Assembly: GCA_029961685.1 (NCBI GenBank)
Contig: JARWKL010000005.1
Location: 372,001 to 436,000, forward strand
Direction: 5' to 3'
Length of the DNA: 64,000 nucleotides
Source: Aristolochia californica
Lineage: Eukaryota; Streptophyta; Magnoliopsida; Piperales; Aristolochiaceae
Shown: positions 47,801 through 59,855 of the stretch, in pieces
How the letters are laid out: every line of letters starts with the position of its first letter
How positions within the stretch are numbered: the first letter of the stretch is position 1
Position numbers and translations under genes: made by a program
The notes under the pieces: model-generated
The model's input: the letters and a program-made list of their open reading frames with translations, nothing else
Database searches by the model: none
What the model was told of the DNA's origin: nothing

Positions 47801-50312
47801 TTAAGCGAGGACTTTCTTGTGTACTTAGACAACAACTAGATGTCTAAACTGAGTAACCACATAATTTTTTGCATTGGGACAGTCCCGCAAGACTACAGTG
47901 AATTTAAAACGAGGCCCTTCTGCGGATTTAGGCCACAACTAGATGTCTATACTGTGTAACCACAGTGAATTTCAAAACTTCCTCACATGTTTAGGCCACA
48001 ACTAGATGTCTAAACTGTTTACACACATCAATACACATTTTTACACAGATAGATATGCAAGTCCAGACTGTCCCTTCTTATATTAAGTCCTAGTTTACCA
48101 AAAGCTGGATGTGCATTAATTAGCTAGCCAGCCCCTCGAGTCACTGAGGTCAAAAACTGCTAGTTAACCTCCTTCAGAAGAAGATATGGTTAAGTCCATC
48201 TAAAAATTGATAGATCATTTCATGTCAGATAGAGAAAGATAATTAAACAAAGTGCGAACATCTCTCGATCACAATCCTTGCATCAATGCAAGCAGTCCAC
48301 TCAATGCCTATGGTACAAAATAATGACTGATTATCTGTTTACTTTTACTCATTAACATTTTGTAGTTTTGCATGCAGAAGCATTGTATTTTAAAGCACTA
48401 TTTTTCAGTAGAAGTAAAGAGCACAGGAATAAAAGATTAAAAACTGAAGAAAATCATACATTTCATGTAATTTAAAATTAAATCTACTAGATTATCCTAA
48501 ATTGAATTGGTATGAGGATGAAAACCTTAGACATGCATTTCTTTCTCCATCCTTTTTTTATATATTTTGAAGGTTACAGTTATTAAATCAGGTAACAAGT
48601 GCAATAACAACAAAAAACTAGTAATAAATTTAAAACAAAATCGTTTTCATTATCTTAAATCATCAGGGCAATCATCAGAGCCTTGTTCCAAACTGAGGAA
48701 GCTCCATGAATACTCCTCCATTCAACCCCATAGTTTGCTAACTCAACTTTCAAGACTTTCTTCACTACTTCTATCCATGACCTTTACAATATGGAAATAT
48801 ACTGAGTTCGGATCTGCTAGTTTGATTGGATTAGCAGATCATTTGTCCAGAAAATGCGTGAGGAACAAAATTATCTCATATGCTGGGCCAGAGAGTGGGC
48901 TTCCCACTTTTTTAGCCAGTGGAAGCTCCCATTAGAAAATAGGAGCTCCTGCCATCAACATTGGAAGAGATCCCCTTTTGCATCAGGTGGAAACTCCCAC
49001 CATGTAGCAGGATTTTTCTGCCATCAACATTGGAAGGGAGAGGACCCTCCACAGCAGGAGATCCTGCCATCAAGAGAAAAGGGGAAGGGGGAGAGCGTCC
49101 ATGATGGGAGCCTCATAAGAAGGAGAGGAACCTCTCCCCTTTCCAACATTGATGGCAGGAGCTCCCTCCAAATAAAAAAAAAAGGAAGAACGCCACCATC
49201 GTCCAGCATGTGTTGGAACATGAATACATGTGCCTCTCACTCATTTGCTGAATTAGTATACTCAAACTCAACTGTATTTCTCAGTAAAATAAAATTTATA
49301 AAAAAATATATTCTTTCCTCGTAATTTATGTGATGTGAAATCAAAATCCTGAAGCAGAAATCATCACATTCTACAAATTGAGACAGACCTCAATCCCAGG
49401 AATTTGAAGTGTGCGGAAATCACAGAAGATGTAGGTGCCCTGCGGGAGTTTCAGAGAGGTCTGGGACTTATTTAGCGGATGTTGCCTTTGTCTCTTCTCC
49501 TCTTCATCAAAGCCAAGTATTCTCAGGTTTGATGCTGTGTTGTTTTGTGACACTGCTTCTATTTCATCTTCAAAGACACCCATCATTCTAATAGACTTTC
49601 CCTACAAATAATAGTAATATGTGAAAAAGAAGTAATATTAATTACCACTAAAACAAAAGAAGTTTAGGTGAATGATCAGAAAATATAGAAAACAGCATTA
49701 ATCTTAGATAACATGAGCAGACACACTCAGATACACACTCGAAAGAGTAGTGTATGAAAAAACATGAGATAGTCCTCAAGTCTTGCAATTTGAGATACTA
49801 AAGCGTTGATGATGACAGTACCTAACTATATAATAAATAAGCCAAAAATGAATGCAGAGGCAAAGTAACCTATCAAATTTGGAATAAGGGCCCTTTAATG
49901 TTCATGTTCCTCATTTTAAGCTGTGTATCATAATAAGTCCTCACAGAAGTTATACCACATTATGATACTGCCTAACTTACACAAAATGTTTGACTAGATC
50001 AACATGCTAAATTAAATAAGCTAAATTGAATTTTAGATGGCAAATGAGAGAGTCATGAAAACTTCTTCTTACCTCAAGAATATCTGTGTCCTGGAGGCTT
50101 AATCTTGAGTGTTCATCTGAGAATGGTGTTAACAAACCAGAACCTTTGCCAGATCGTGGAACTAGAAGCCGCATGGTATCTGGTCTGACATTAGTCAACT
50201 GGTGGAGCTTTTCACCTAGCGCTTTAATAGTTGAGTTTGAATTAAGCTCGACATTCAGTTCTTTACCTCTCCAAATGGTCGATATATTAAGCATTTTTTG
50301 TTCTTCAGCCAT
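44853..50312 (-). CDS. WSS1B: UBL-WLM-PUB metalloprotease (WSS1B-like), DNA-protein crosslink repair class
   Basis: Ten coding exons: 50312-50073, 49601-49389, 47627-47547, 47139-47053, 46929-46834, 46749-46696, 46441-45432, 45349-45301, 45209-45170 and 45001-44853. They close in one frame to 672 aa. The N-terminal ubiquitin-like domain (about residues 8-80) includes RPDTMRLLVPRSGKGSGLL. The WLM protease domain runs through FCDFRTLQIPGIE, HRWRVGVMTEMAP, GFNKNHGEEISLRLRTDDL and the zinc site HELAHMVFSEH. The long exon 7 holds an acidic region with about seven EPDPDD-type repeats. The C-terminal PUB domain (ICNRLQKAVESI, NPIFQRNVASCKAA, VGFYEDVVF) is a known CDC48/p97-binding fold. By analogy with yeast Wss1 it would cleave proteins crosslinked to DNA, together with CDC48. 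The name follows my memory of the Arabidopsis WSS1B layout. An intron splits the zinc motif. Confidence 0.9.
45610..46130 (-). repeat. EPDPDD-coding repeat tract in exon 7 of the WSS1B-like gene
   Basis: On the minus strand the core EPDPDD, or close variants (EPDPYD, EPDSHD), recurs about seven times, spaced roughly 14-40 residues apart. The first three units are the most regular (CLDLKHSA, GLDMKQSS and ASSMKQKL follow the core). The DNA core is near 'gaacctgatcctgatgat'. Confidence 0.85.
47828..48030. repeat. Three imperfect direct repeats in WSS1B-like intron 2
   Basis: The motif 'caactagatgtct.aactg' followed by a 'taaccaca'-type end occurs near 47833, 47936 and 47999. No coding potential. 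It lies in the long intron 47628-49388 of the WSS1B-like gene. Confidence 0.6.
48942..49164. repeat. Foldback (inverted repeat) in WSS1B-like intron 2
   Basis: 'ggagctcctgccatcaaca' with ttggaag at 48942-48971 is matched in reverse complement by the stretch at about 49133-49164, leaving a loop of about 160 bp. A third direct copy of 'tgccatcaacattggaag' lies near 49019. It resembles a MITE or a hairpin-forming repeat. Neither terminal repeats nor a target-site duplication was established. Confidence 0.6.
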
Positions 50313-50339
50313 ATTATAGTTGAATAGTAAACAACAGAT

Positions 50340-52630
50340 AGACTGTGAAGGAAGATGAGATGATGTTCAGAATAAAACATAAATTAGTTTTAGGAAAAGA
50401 ATGCCCAAAAAACATATGCATGATATATGGCTTTCAGAAAACAAACATACTGAACAAAAGAGTTTCCACAAATACCCCAAGATAGGTTTTAAGAAATTGG
50501 GATCAGCAAATCTGATATTCAATCCGCTTCTAGATAATCTATGAACCGATGAAAAAATGTGCCTCAATAAATGACCTACATGTGCAAATAAAGAAGGTTT
50601 AGCAGAGCACTATATTGAGGAGGAAGCAAGAGAAAAGATATAGGTATAACTCTCAGCTGAAGCATAAACTATTTTAAGGTAGAAGCCACAATCAACTCTG
50701 TTACCTGAATGACATTGACACAATGATTATGCCTCAATGTAGCCATAATAAGTTTGATACAGAGAATGTCATCCTCCTAAGATTTTGCATGGGGCAGGGT
50801 ACAAAATAAATGCAAATCTTGAAAAGTCCTTGGCAAAGATGGCACACACAAAGCAAGCTCAGTAGAATCCAAATATTTTCTCTATTCTCAAAGACAGGGG
50901 TATACAAGCATTGAAGGTTTGAAGAAATTGAAGTACGTAAATTCATGGGATAAGCAACAAGAGATATGATTGTAAGAATGTGATAAAAGCAATATCACAG
51001 ACTTCCAAAGCCAACATGAACAATCAATGTTCCACAGAACATAATAATGACCACCCGGTTATCATCGAATCCAGGCATCCCCATCAAGAGTGGCTGGGTT
51101 GGTGATAATCTCGCATATCATACATCTCAGATTTTGAGGTGGCAACATGATACATACTATGTCATGTTTCATGTTTTCTTTTTATTTTTCATAATTTCTT
51201 TTAGCCCGAGACAGGACATTATGGTCTGATAGGCAAGACATATCCGCCAATACATATCGATATTTTAAGGGACCTGATCAAGTGCCCAAAACCGAGACGC
51301 CCTCCCCTGATTCACACAACTAAATTAGTAACAGAAACATGGCTCTACACTTAATCCAATCGTAATACCCTCGATTCAGAGCTACATCTCCACTAGAATC
51401 AAGAATACTATTCAGCTCAACGTCAAACAGAAGCAACAGAAAGCAACATAACAAATCAACACAATCATCGGACAACCAAACTAAAAAAATTAAACGAAGT
51501 TAGCTCAGACAGAGAAATTAACGTTCTCAGGAATCTCAATCCGAACAACCCAAATTCGATCAAAGTAAACAAGAGCCATACACAACTTCCTATCGGCCAA
51601 CGAACTACCAACCAAAAAAACCAATGGACGAGTTACAATTCATATGTATCAAGATAAAGCGACCCACAAAGCCCACAACCCAGATAATAACTCGTCCTTA
51701 AACCACTCAATTAATAAAAAAATGATCCACCAAACACGAGAAACAGCAACAAGCTAAAAATTCAGCAGAAAAAACTACAGAATTTGTTCAATTAACTCAA
51801 AACTAATCAAAGTACGGCAACAAACCTTCGAATTTCACGCAGCGGAGCAAAAGAATAACCCAGCGAGCGACGATGGGAGCGGAGGACCGGAGTTTAGCGT
51901 TCAAACTAAAAAAAGTAGTCGGGGTGGGCGGGTGGCGCGGGTGTCGTAGGCCTCCGGACCGTCTTGGACGAATATTCGCGAAAGTGGTTGCGAATTTAGA
52001 ATAAACTAGCTAAGGTTTTTCTAAGGCGCGCCGGAATGAGCTGCGAGGATGGCGACGTACCGTCTGGGATCCACCGCTTCGTCGCCGACATTGATTTACA
52101 TGAATACCCTCACGAGTTTGTCATCATCGACAGACTTGGGGAAATCAAGGACCTGGGTTGTAAATGAAACTGGACAGTACCGGTTCCGATTAGAATCCAA
52201 ATCTGAAATTCCAATCCCATATATATAAATCAAACGAAATAAAAATATTTAAATTAGAAATTAAGAGACAAGGATATTTGAAAATATTATTTTTAATTAT
52301 CAATTGTATAATTAATATTTTAATAAATAATTAGTCTTTAGGATGTTAAAGATCGATGGTCACCGAGGCGAGCCTCCGCAGCCTCTCCCTTCGGTCAATT
52401 GCCTCATTCTGCGCGGAGGCTGCCAAAAGACTCATTCTTCGGTCTATTTTCTCAGATCCCTTCAAGCTGCAACGTTCTACATCAAATTTGAGACCCAAAA
52501 CCAACCTCATTGATATCAATAATCAATTGTTGAAATCCATAAATGTGTGTTTAGTTGCCAAAAGGCCCCCCAACATAATGAGAAAAGATTGATACATCAA
52601 TGGGTAATCAGATGGTGTGGGCAGACATGA
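50340..52630. other. 5' flank of the WSS1B-like gene and spacer
   Basis: AT-rich to about 51830, then a GC-rich patch at 51830-52130 that is probably the promoter and 5' UTR exon of the WSS1B-like gene. A short plus-strand frame at 52356-52592 has no recognisable features. No gene is called here. Confidence 0.45.
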
Positions 52631-52637
52631 AATAGGT

Positions 52638-55600
52638 TTACACTCTCATTTCTAGATCAGGTGCCATAGACTTTCTTTTTGGTCTGGTGTCGGTTTCTGA
52701 ATTTGACAATGGCTTCATCTCCCCATCACCTCCTTCGCTTTGTTCCTTATTTCCATCATGTGCTTTCAAACCCAAGCTTAAATCCAGACTAGTTTCATTC
52801 AGGTCCTGTCGTCCAGTATGACCTTGTTCCTGAAATATGCAAACACATGTTCCTACGAATTAAAATCACAATTCACCAATGGAAAGTGCATGAAAGCATT
52901 GTGTAACTTAAAGATATCAATTTGAGCATACTACAGTTGAGGAATAAAATAACATAGCCCCAGCCTCATAATTGAGTACTATGTGTGAGTTGTTGTCAAG
53001 AAAATAAAAATACCCATCCAAGAGACATCAAGACATTTGATTGACTGATCAGAGAAAAAGATATTTTCCGTAAAAGAGAATTTGTGCAATATTGAAGATT
53101 TGATGATAAGAAAATTTAAGAGGAACAAAAATTTTTGGAGTAAGATATAGACCTCACAGAACTACTCTCACCAATGGTCCAACTCTCCTAAAAGCTGGAT
53201 TCAAACGGATGGTTGCAGAATCATGATGTACACCACATAAAGGCAAATATTTATCTGATATTATGTTTGAAATGAATATTTCTCAGATATTGACCAATGT
53301 CATGTGCTTCTATGTGGACAGACAGGCAGACACAGACCAAGACAGATGTATAGATTGGTAGCATAGAAAAAGTTATTTGGGTTCTTAACCATATCAGATC
53401 CTAATAAAGCAAACCATTCTGGAACCTCCAAGTCACTTGATTAGGACCGATCAACTTTACCAATCAGTGACAAGATTAGCCTCAAATAACATCTTCCTAG
53501 AAAAGAACAGAATGAATAAGAAAATAAAATGAATGAAAGACAACACACACTCATACAGGGAAAGTCTGTGACAATATACCTGGTTTTCTTCCATTTCCAC
53601 ATCATTTACATGAGGTTTTCTTTCATTTACAGTAGGTGATGAATCAGAAATCATATTTTCAGCATTTGGCTTAGATTCATCTTCAACATCCTCAGCTTCC
53701 TCTTTCATTTGTTCTTCAATTACAGATATCTGTATTTTGTCAAACCATGGAATGAGAAAGATCCAAAACAATAAGCAAATTACGTAAAAGCCCAAATACT
53801 ATTTCCTCAGGTGAATAAACTGAAACGTAATCAAGTGACACCAGCTTGAATGCATGTTATAGTAGAACTGATCAGTGGAGAGGTATGGATTTCTATACAT
53901 TTACTGCCAACCACTAGATCATGCCTTTGAATTGACAGCCTAACAGAGTAGCACTTTTTTAATGCATAGCATAATGAAATAATAAGATCACAAAAAGTCC
54001 ATAATACAGATCAATGACACGAAATTGACTTAGAAGCTTGGAATGAGAACACCACCACCAGAACTAAAAGTTGTGACAAGAATCTAACAACATGGATATG
54101 TTTGTCATTTTTTATTTACTGTTACAATTCCCACCTCATTTCACTTAAAAATGCAAAAATTCAAATGTTGGCACCTCTTTTTTTAGTTACAATATCTTGT
54201 TTTAGAAAGGTGAGAAACTTTATTAGAGCAACCAAGAAGAAAACAGCAAAGCAAATAGTAATTAATAAATAAAGAAAAGAAACCCAAATATAAAGAACCA
54301 CTAAGCAAAAGAGATGTTAAGCTACATGACAATGTCCATTATCTCGTAAAAGGCAAAAGAAGATGCCAAGGAGGGGAACACCCAGAAGCCCAATTGATGA
54401 CACTCATGGATTGGTCCTCGTGACAAGCAAACAAGAGAACAAATGCCAAAAGAGCTGAATACCCCAAAGGAGAGTTCCTAACTCAGCTTCGGTTGAGTTA
54501 GTCACCCCTGAAGGGACCAAGAAGACAAGTAGGAAGTTCCACATGCTATCATGAATAACACCACCATCCCTAGCCCAACTTGGTTTTCTCTAGAACTCCA
54601 ATTGAAGTTAAGTTTGAATCAACCTTCCTGCAAGGGGTCCACTCACAAACTTAGCAGGATGAGGGGCCAAGAAGGCTGCCACCAGCCTCCAATTTTCTTG
54701 CATCAGAACGAGTTTGGAATTGCAGAAGCCCGCCAACCAAAAAGAACACAAAGAAAAGGACTTTCTTTGTAACACCAACAGGAAATGAGAATATGCTAAG
54801 AAATCTGCAGCAATCAGACACCATCCAGATGGACCAACAAATAACTGCAAAGGAGAACAGCCACATACCAGACCCACATGCCATCATGAATAACACCACC
54901 ATCCCTAGCCCAACTTGGTTTTCTCTAGAACTCCAATCGAAGTTAAGTTTGAACCAACCTTCCTGCAAGGGGTCCACTCACAAACTTAACAGGATGAGGG
55001 GCCAAGAAGGCTGCCACCAGCCTCCAATTTTCTCTCGACAGCATCGGAACGAGTTTGGAATTGCAGACGCCCGTCAACCGAAAAGAGCACAAAGAAAAGG
55101 ACTTTCTTTGTGACACCAACAGGAAATGAGAATATGCTAAAAAATCTGCAGCAATCAGACACCATCCAGATGGACCAACAAATAACTGCAAAGGAGAACA
55201 GCCACATACCGGACCAAGAGAGATACCAACTAAAAAACTGTTGGAAGCTATAAGAGAAAGAACAAAGAAAGCAACATTTAAAGCCAAATCGAAGGATGAC
55301 TCCCCAAACAAAGGAGCTGGATGAACACTAGATGAATATTTGATCAACCAATTCATCGTCGTGGCCACAAAGCTTACATTGAATATTCTCCAAAGAATGG
55401 CCAACCCATGAAAACTGGTCAAAGGTGAAAATCTTACCTTTTGTCACACATCATAGAAAATAACAAAATTTTAGGGGGGAAGGGGATGCCCCAAGCAAAG
55501 AAGCACGAAGAGTAGCTAAGAGAATTGCAAGGGATAAGAGCCATATAGGTCCAGGGGATAAAGTAGTTTCTGAAGGCTTTTGGTTCAAACGAGTTGATCA

Positions 55601-58600
55601 CTACCTCAACCACAAATGTTGAGGTTCGCAAGGGAAAGGCGGAGTAAGCTTATCTCAGACAACTCAGAACCATAAACCCCTCCTAAGATTGAGGTTCCAC
55701 GAAACACAACCATCCGCAAGCAAGGAGCTGCTCATCAAGATGTGGAGGGTTTCAAGCTAAGTGGAAGATTGTAGTGAAAGCTTCCACAAGAGGGGCTAAC
55801 CAAAACCTAGTCTGGAGCTGCTTTGGGACTGGATTCTTAACTCCCTCCTGGATGAAATTTTCCAACTTGCAGATGGATTTCTAGATATTGATAGCATATA
55901 AGGGATTGGGCCTTGGGGAAGCGAGAACTGGCCATGATAGCAGGATTTGAGGGTGATGATGTCCTCCACATGGCTGATTGCTCAAGGCAAAGCGCGAAAG
56001 CCATATAGCAAGGAGAGCTTAAGTCACTTGCTTGACCCTCTGAATACCTACCAAGCTCCCCTATAGCCTTGGGGAGGCAAACCTCGTTGCAATAGAACAA
56101 ACAGTACCCGAAGTGCACATCAGTCTCTGCCCAAAGGAAGCTTCACTCAAAAGCTTCATTCTTGGATGCAACAAAGACAGAGCACTGGGGGATAAATATA
56201 TATATATATATATATAGCCATAGGGAAGCCTAGTAGGTTGGATTTGATGAGAGTTATATATATATATATATATATATAGCCATAGGGAAGCCTAGTAGGT
56301 TGGATTTGATGAGAGTTATCGTGCCCACCAAGCTGTAGAGCTTGCCCTTCCATGTAGACAGACACCTCTCAAAATGCTAAAGGAAGGGGTTCCAGAAGTT
56401 CACAAAAGGCAGCCAAGAATGAAGGGAGGTCAAGGTAGGTAGAGGGAGACTGCCAATGGTGCAGCCCAGGTCTCTCACCATCTCTTCAAGGGAGTCTTGA
56501 GGGGTACGAATGCCATTGAGACCTTATTTGGATCAATCAACATGCTTCCCATGATGAGATCATAAACGGAAAGGAGGCCTTGGAAGCCTCACAAGTGCAT
56601 ATCATGTCACTTAGAAACTGCAAAAGGGAAGTTTGGGAAGTTTCGGTAGAGATGAAGCTTAAATCATTCTCCACTCAAGGCAAAAAAGAAGTAAAGGACT
56701 TCCCCACAATGTTAAAGAGAAAGGGGAGAGAGTGTCACCCAGCCACAGCCAAGGTGACCCATTGACTGAGAGGAATGAGGCATTACGAGAGGCAAGATCA
56801 GATCTAGTATCTCCACTTGGATCCAAAACCCAGATGGATCATGCTATCTAGGGAAAACCAGCTTACTTGAATGAAAGCTTTCTCCATACCCAGTTTGATG
56901 ATAACTCTGGCATTGCTGGACTCGTGAAGAGTGGAGGTACTCATGAGCATATAAGGTTGAGTCAAGGATCAGACTTCCAAAGACAAAGGCACACTACTTG
57001 AGGCTGATGACCACAAAAAGGGCCTTTTTAGGTGGTTCGCCAAAACCTTGGCAAGGCACTCATCGGAGCTGGGAAGAAGTCAAGCGGGGCAAAAGTCACA
57101 GGGGTCTATCCACCTTCCATCTGGAATAAGTGTAATAGAGGAGGAGCCAGCTGTGATCCTAATCATGAAAAGTAACACTCAAGAAAAATTAGATGGTGAT
57201 CCAAGACTTGTCTGGTAAAGTTCAGGCAAAAGGTTGTAGAAAAGATCATGCCATGAGGTGGTAGACAAGAAACGGTCAAGCTTTAAAATCACAGGCCTGT
57301 CCTGTCTATTCGCATATGTATACCGAGCTCCAGGCAGAGAAATCTGGACAAGCCCCAGCATTCAAATGAATTCCACAAAATCCACCACCAGAGAGGAAAT
57401 GCAGGTGAAGGGGTCGCAACTTCGTATGCTTGTACCTAACTACATTGAAATCCTCACCACACACCAAACAAAGAGTGTCATTAAGAAACATAAGGCCAGA
57501 AAGTTCCAACAAAAGTAACACATAACATTTCTCCCAGATGGCCCATTAACTGACACAATGGACAACAGCAAACGACTGGCACCATTTTCTAATCAAAACA
57601 GAAAGGGACGAATTCCCTTTACTCGCCTCAATCACTTCAAAGGACCTGTCATCCCAAAGGAATTAGCATTCCTACTGAAGCCCCATCAGAGTCAAAGGTC
57701 TCCTAACAAACACTTCTCAGAGGCTAAACATCAGCAACCGTGACCTGCACCATTTCTAGGTATTAATTTCTTAAAGCCTGAAAAAAGGAGCCTTCTGTTC
57801 ACCCAATAGACCCCAGACAACCACCCTCTTGCATGGGTCATTCAAACCTCTAACACACCAAGAAACAATAGAAATTTTAAATGATCTGCAAGCCCTTCTG
57901 ATGGAATAGTAAACACCAGATAAAGAGGCCGGCCAACCAAATAAAAATGCCACCTCGTATTTTATGTACCCTAATCCTGAATGCACTAGTCTCCAGTATC
58001 TGATATGTACAAGCCATTTCTCCATGGTAACAACAGAACTTAGAATTTGATACTTCATCTTCCAAGGAGCCAATCGACAGTCTTATTAGTGCAAAGAAAA
58101 TCAGATACAGTTCTTTGAAAATTGTTCAATTGAAACTAGGTGAATGTGAATCTAGTCAAATACTGATGGCTACAGCCACCAAAGTCATACAATCTCGTCA
58201 ACAATATCATTATAAAAAAATCCAAATCTTTGATACCTTAATATCCTCGTCTCACCTCAGTCTAATTCTATACAACAATATCTCTAAAGTAAAACATTTC
58301 TACCTATGATTTGTTATTCAGGAAACAGATAAAATAAAACACCTCCATCTAAGCCCAGTCACAGAATGCAGTCAAAGCAATTTCAAAGATATTCGAAATC
58401 CACCGTCCCCAGCAGAAATCTTACCCATACAACTCATCGACAACATTCGAAAAACAGAACCACAAATGATCCTTAAACACACAAAATGAACTAACGAGAG
58501 ATTCCGGGAAGCTCATTGTGAAGCTCGGATGAAAGAAAACCCTAATCCAAAATTTAAGGTAAAACTCTCAAACGCATCTCAAACATTTACCCGCAGCAGT

Positions 58601-59251
58601 TCAGTATAGATTAGCCCAATAACAAAACACCGTCAACAACCAATCCATTTCCCCGCAGCAGAAACCCATTGCCTCATTGTCCTCATAACAATGAATGAAG
58701 TGTTAGCCCCTGTTTGCATTAAATAACTTAAGAAATAAAAAAAAATACTTTTTTTCAGGAAAAGAAAAAGGAACAACCTTGCAAAAACATTTTTATGCTC
58801 GAACAATCTAATGATAAAAAACGGTAAAACTTGAGCTAAAAATAAAACCGCAAAAGTCACTACTCCCATCGAAATCCACTGCGAATTTAAACAAATCTTG
58901 AACTCTAAATAATTCTAAAGTAGATTCTATTAAACAAAATCAATAAATAATCTTCAATACCGGCACAAATCTGAATTTCCTTTTAACTGGTTCCTCCGGA
59001 ACAGCCAGCGATTCGTCCTTCCCGTTATTGTTGTTGCTACCGCCGTTGCTCTGAGAAAGAGGAGCCCACTTGTACAGTCGCAGATGGGACTCATTGTTGC
59101 CATTATTGTGATTAGAGGAGGGAGCAGAGTTGGATGAAGAGGAAGTGACATGCACCCATTTCTTCTTCCACTTCCTAACAGGCCCACTGAAAACCGTCGC
59201 CGGGCCGTATCTGGTGGAGGATCGCCCTAAGCGAGCCCCAACACCCTCCAT
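52638..59251 (-). CDS. Plant-specific small protein with EAR motif, function unknown
   Basis: Three exons, 59251-58961, 53729-53580 and 52829-52638, give 210 aa. The ATG at 59251 starts the conserved N-terminus MEGVGARLGRSSTRYGPA, followed by a basic KWKKKW patch and an Asn/Ser-rich stretch. Exon 1 ends in the basic KRKFRFVP. Exon 2 is acidic (QMKEEAEDVEDES). Exon 3 contains LDLSLGL, an LxLxL EAR-type repression motif that can recruit TOPLESS-family corepressors, and a basic RPKRKS that could serve in nuclear import. I recognise the N-terminal block as a conserved plant family but know no characterised member. The product is probably nuclear, by inference. All splice sites are GT-AG. Intron 1 is 5.2 kb and carries a degraded LINE in the same orientation. 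The start codon lies a few hundred bases from a divergent gypsy LTR. Confidence 0.75.
54541..55215. repeat. 335-bp tandem duplication inside the LINE remnant
   Basis: The copy from 54541 ('acatgctatcatgaataaca') recurs from 54876 ('acatgccatcatgaataaca') and both run through 'gaacagccacatacc'. The copies are nearly identical apart from a short indel and some substitutions. It duplicates the start of the RNase H region. Confidence 0.9.
56190..56320. repeat. Duplicated 62-bp unit with (AT)n microsatellite
   Basis: An (AT)n tract plus 'gccatagggaagcctagtag' and its continuation to 'gatgagagtta' occurs twice with period 62 (first 'gccatag' near 56217, second near 56279). It lies within the RT region of the LINE remnant. 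Confidence 0.9.
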
Positions 59252-59559
59252 GAAAGAGGGAAAGATTAAAGGCAAGACCACGCGTCAGAGGACTATAGTA
59301 GAGAGAAGAAGTTAATGCCGAAGGAGAACTTCGATTGGTCGGAGGCAATCGAGAATCCCCGAGGAGGTTGATTTTATGGCGGCTAGAGGCAGGGCCGGTC
59401 GGAGGAAAATACTCTTCTTCCGCTCGCTAGAGAGTCTCTAGAGGGGAAAACTAAAAAGAGGGCTGAGGCCGCGGCCGCGACTTACCAGCGCCCGGAAAGG
59501 ACACATGGTCGGTAATACAAGCCGGGTTTGGTTCAAACAAGCTCGACCGGAATCACATT

Positions 59560-59827
59560 TTAATTACTATTAGAGAATTTTAGCCTTTGGCCTTCAAGAG
59601 TGTTTGGCCACCCTTTGTAATATTGTCTTTTCAATACAAAGTTGACTTTTCTTTTCTATATCTTTGGTCTTTTCGTTGTCCTTTTTGGCTTACAACTTCT
59701 AGTGTGAAGTATTGGTTGGAGGATCCGAGGTTCAAAGAGGCTGACTAGTTATTGGGAAGGACTAGGCTGCATGGGGTAGATATTTCGCTTGGCTAGATAG
59801 ACCTAGCCTAAATCTGACTGTGTGACA
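59560..59827 (+). mobile_element. 5' LTR (left boundary uncertain) of a Ty3/gypsy retrotransposon
   Basis: The right boundary is inferred at the CA of TGTGACA (59827), two bases before the primer-binding site. The stretch CCTTTGTAATATTG..CAATACAAAG looks like an R/polyadenylation zone. The left end cannot be fixed because the 3' LTR lies outside the window. The left coordinate is approximate. Confidence 0.55.
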
Positions 59828-59829
59828 AT

Positions 59830-59841
59830 TGGTATCAGAGC
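59830..59841 (+). other. Primer-binding site (initiator tRNA-Met)
   Basis: TGGTATCAGAGC, complementary to the 3' end of plant initiator tRNA-Met, lies two bases after the presumed LTR end. Confidence 0.85.
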
Positions 59842-59855
59842 GTACGTTGCAATAA

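Larger units (their letters stand above)
54180..57880 (-). mobile_element. Degraded LINE (L1-type) in intron 1 of the EAR-motif gene
   Basis: Reading the minus strand from 57880, the endonuclease start ISIVSWCVRGLNDPCKRV is followed by endonuclease motifs GARYTYANRQDRPVILKLD near 57330-57275. The reverse-transcriptase 3' region (CLSTWKGKLYSL, then TITLIKSNLLGFPMA) lies near 56370-56280. A zinc-binding and connection region follows near 55420-55330, then an RNase H-like start (GWFKLNFDWSS) near 54955 and 54620. Frames are broken many times and parts of the RT appear missing. The 3' end is near 54190, where an A-rich tail-like stretch begins. Two later tandem duplications lie inside it (listed separately). 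The order of domains and the single orientation support one inserted element. Confidence 0.85.

Noticed and set aside
49024..49324. Open frames over the intronic foldback
   Set aside because: They come from the GC-rich repeat in the WSS1B-like intron, and no domain or splice context supports a gene.
56196..56365. Open frame with an alternating Ile-Tyr run
   Set aside because: It is a translation of the (AT)n microsatellite inside a LINE remnant, not a gene.
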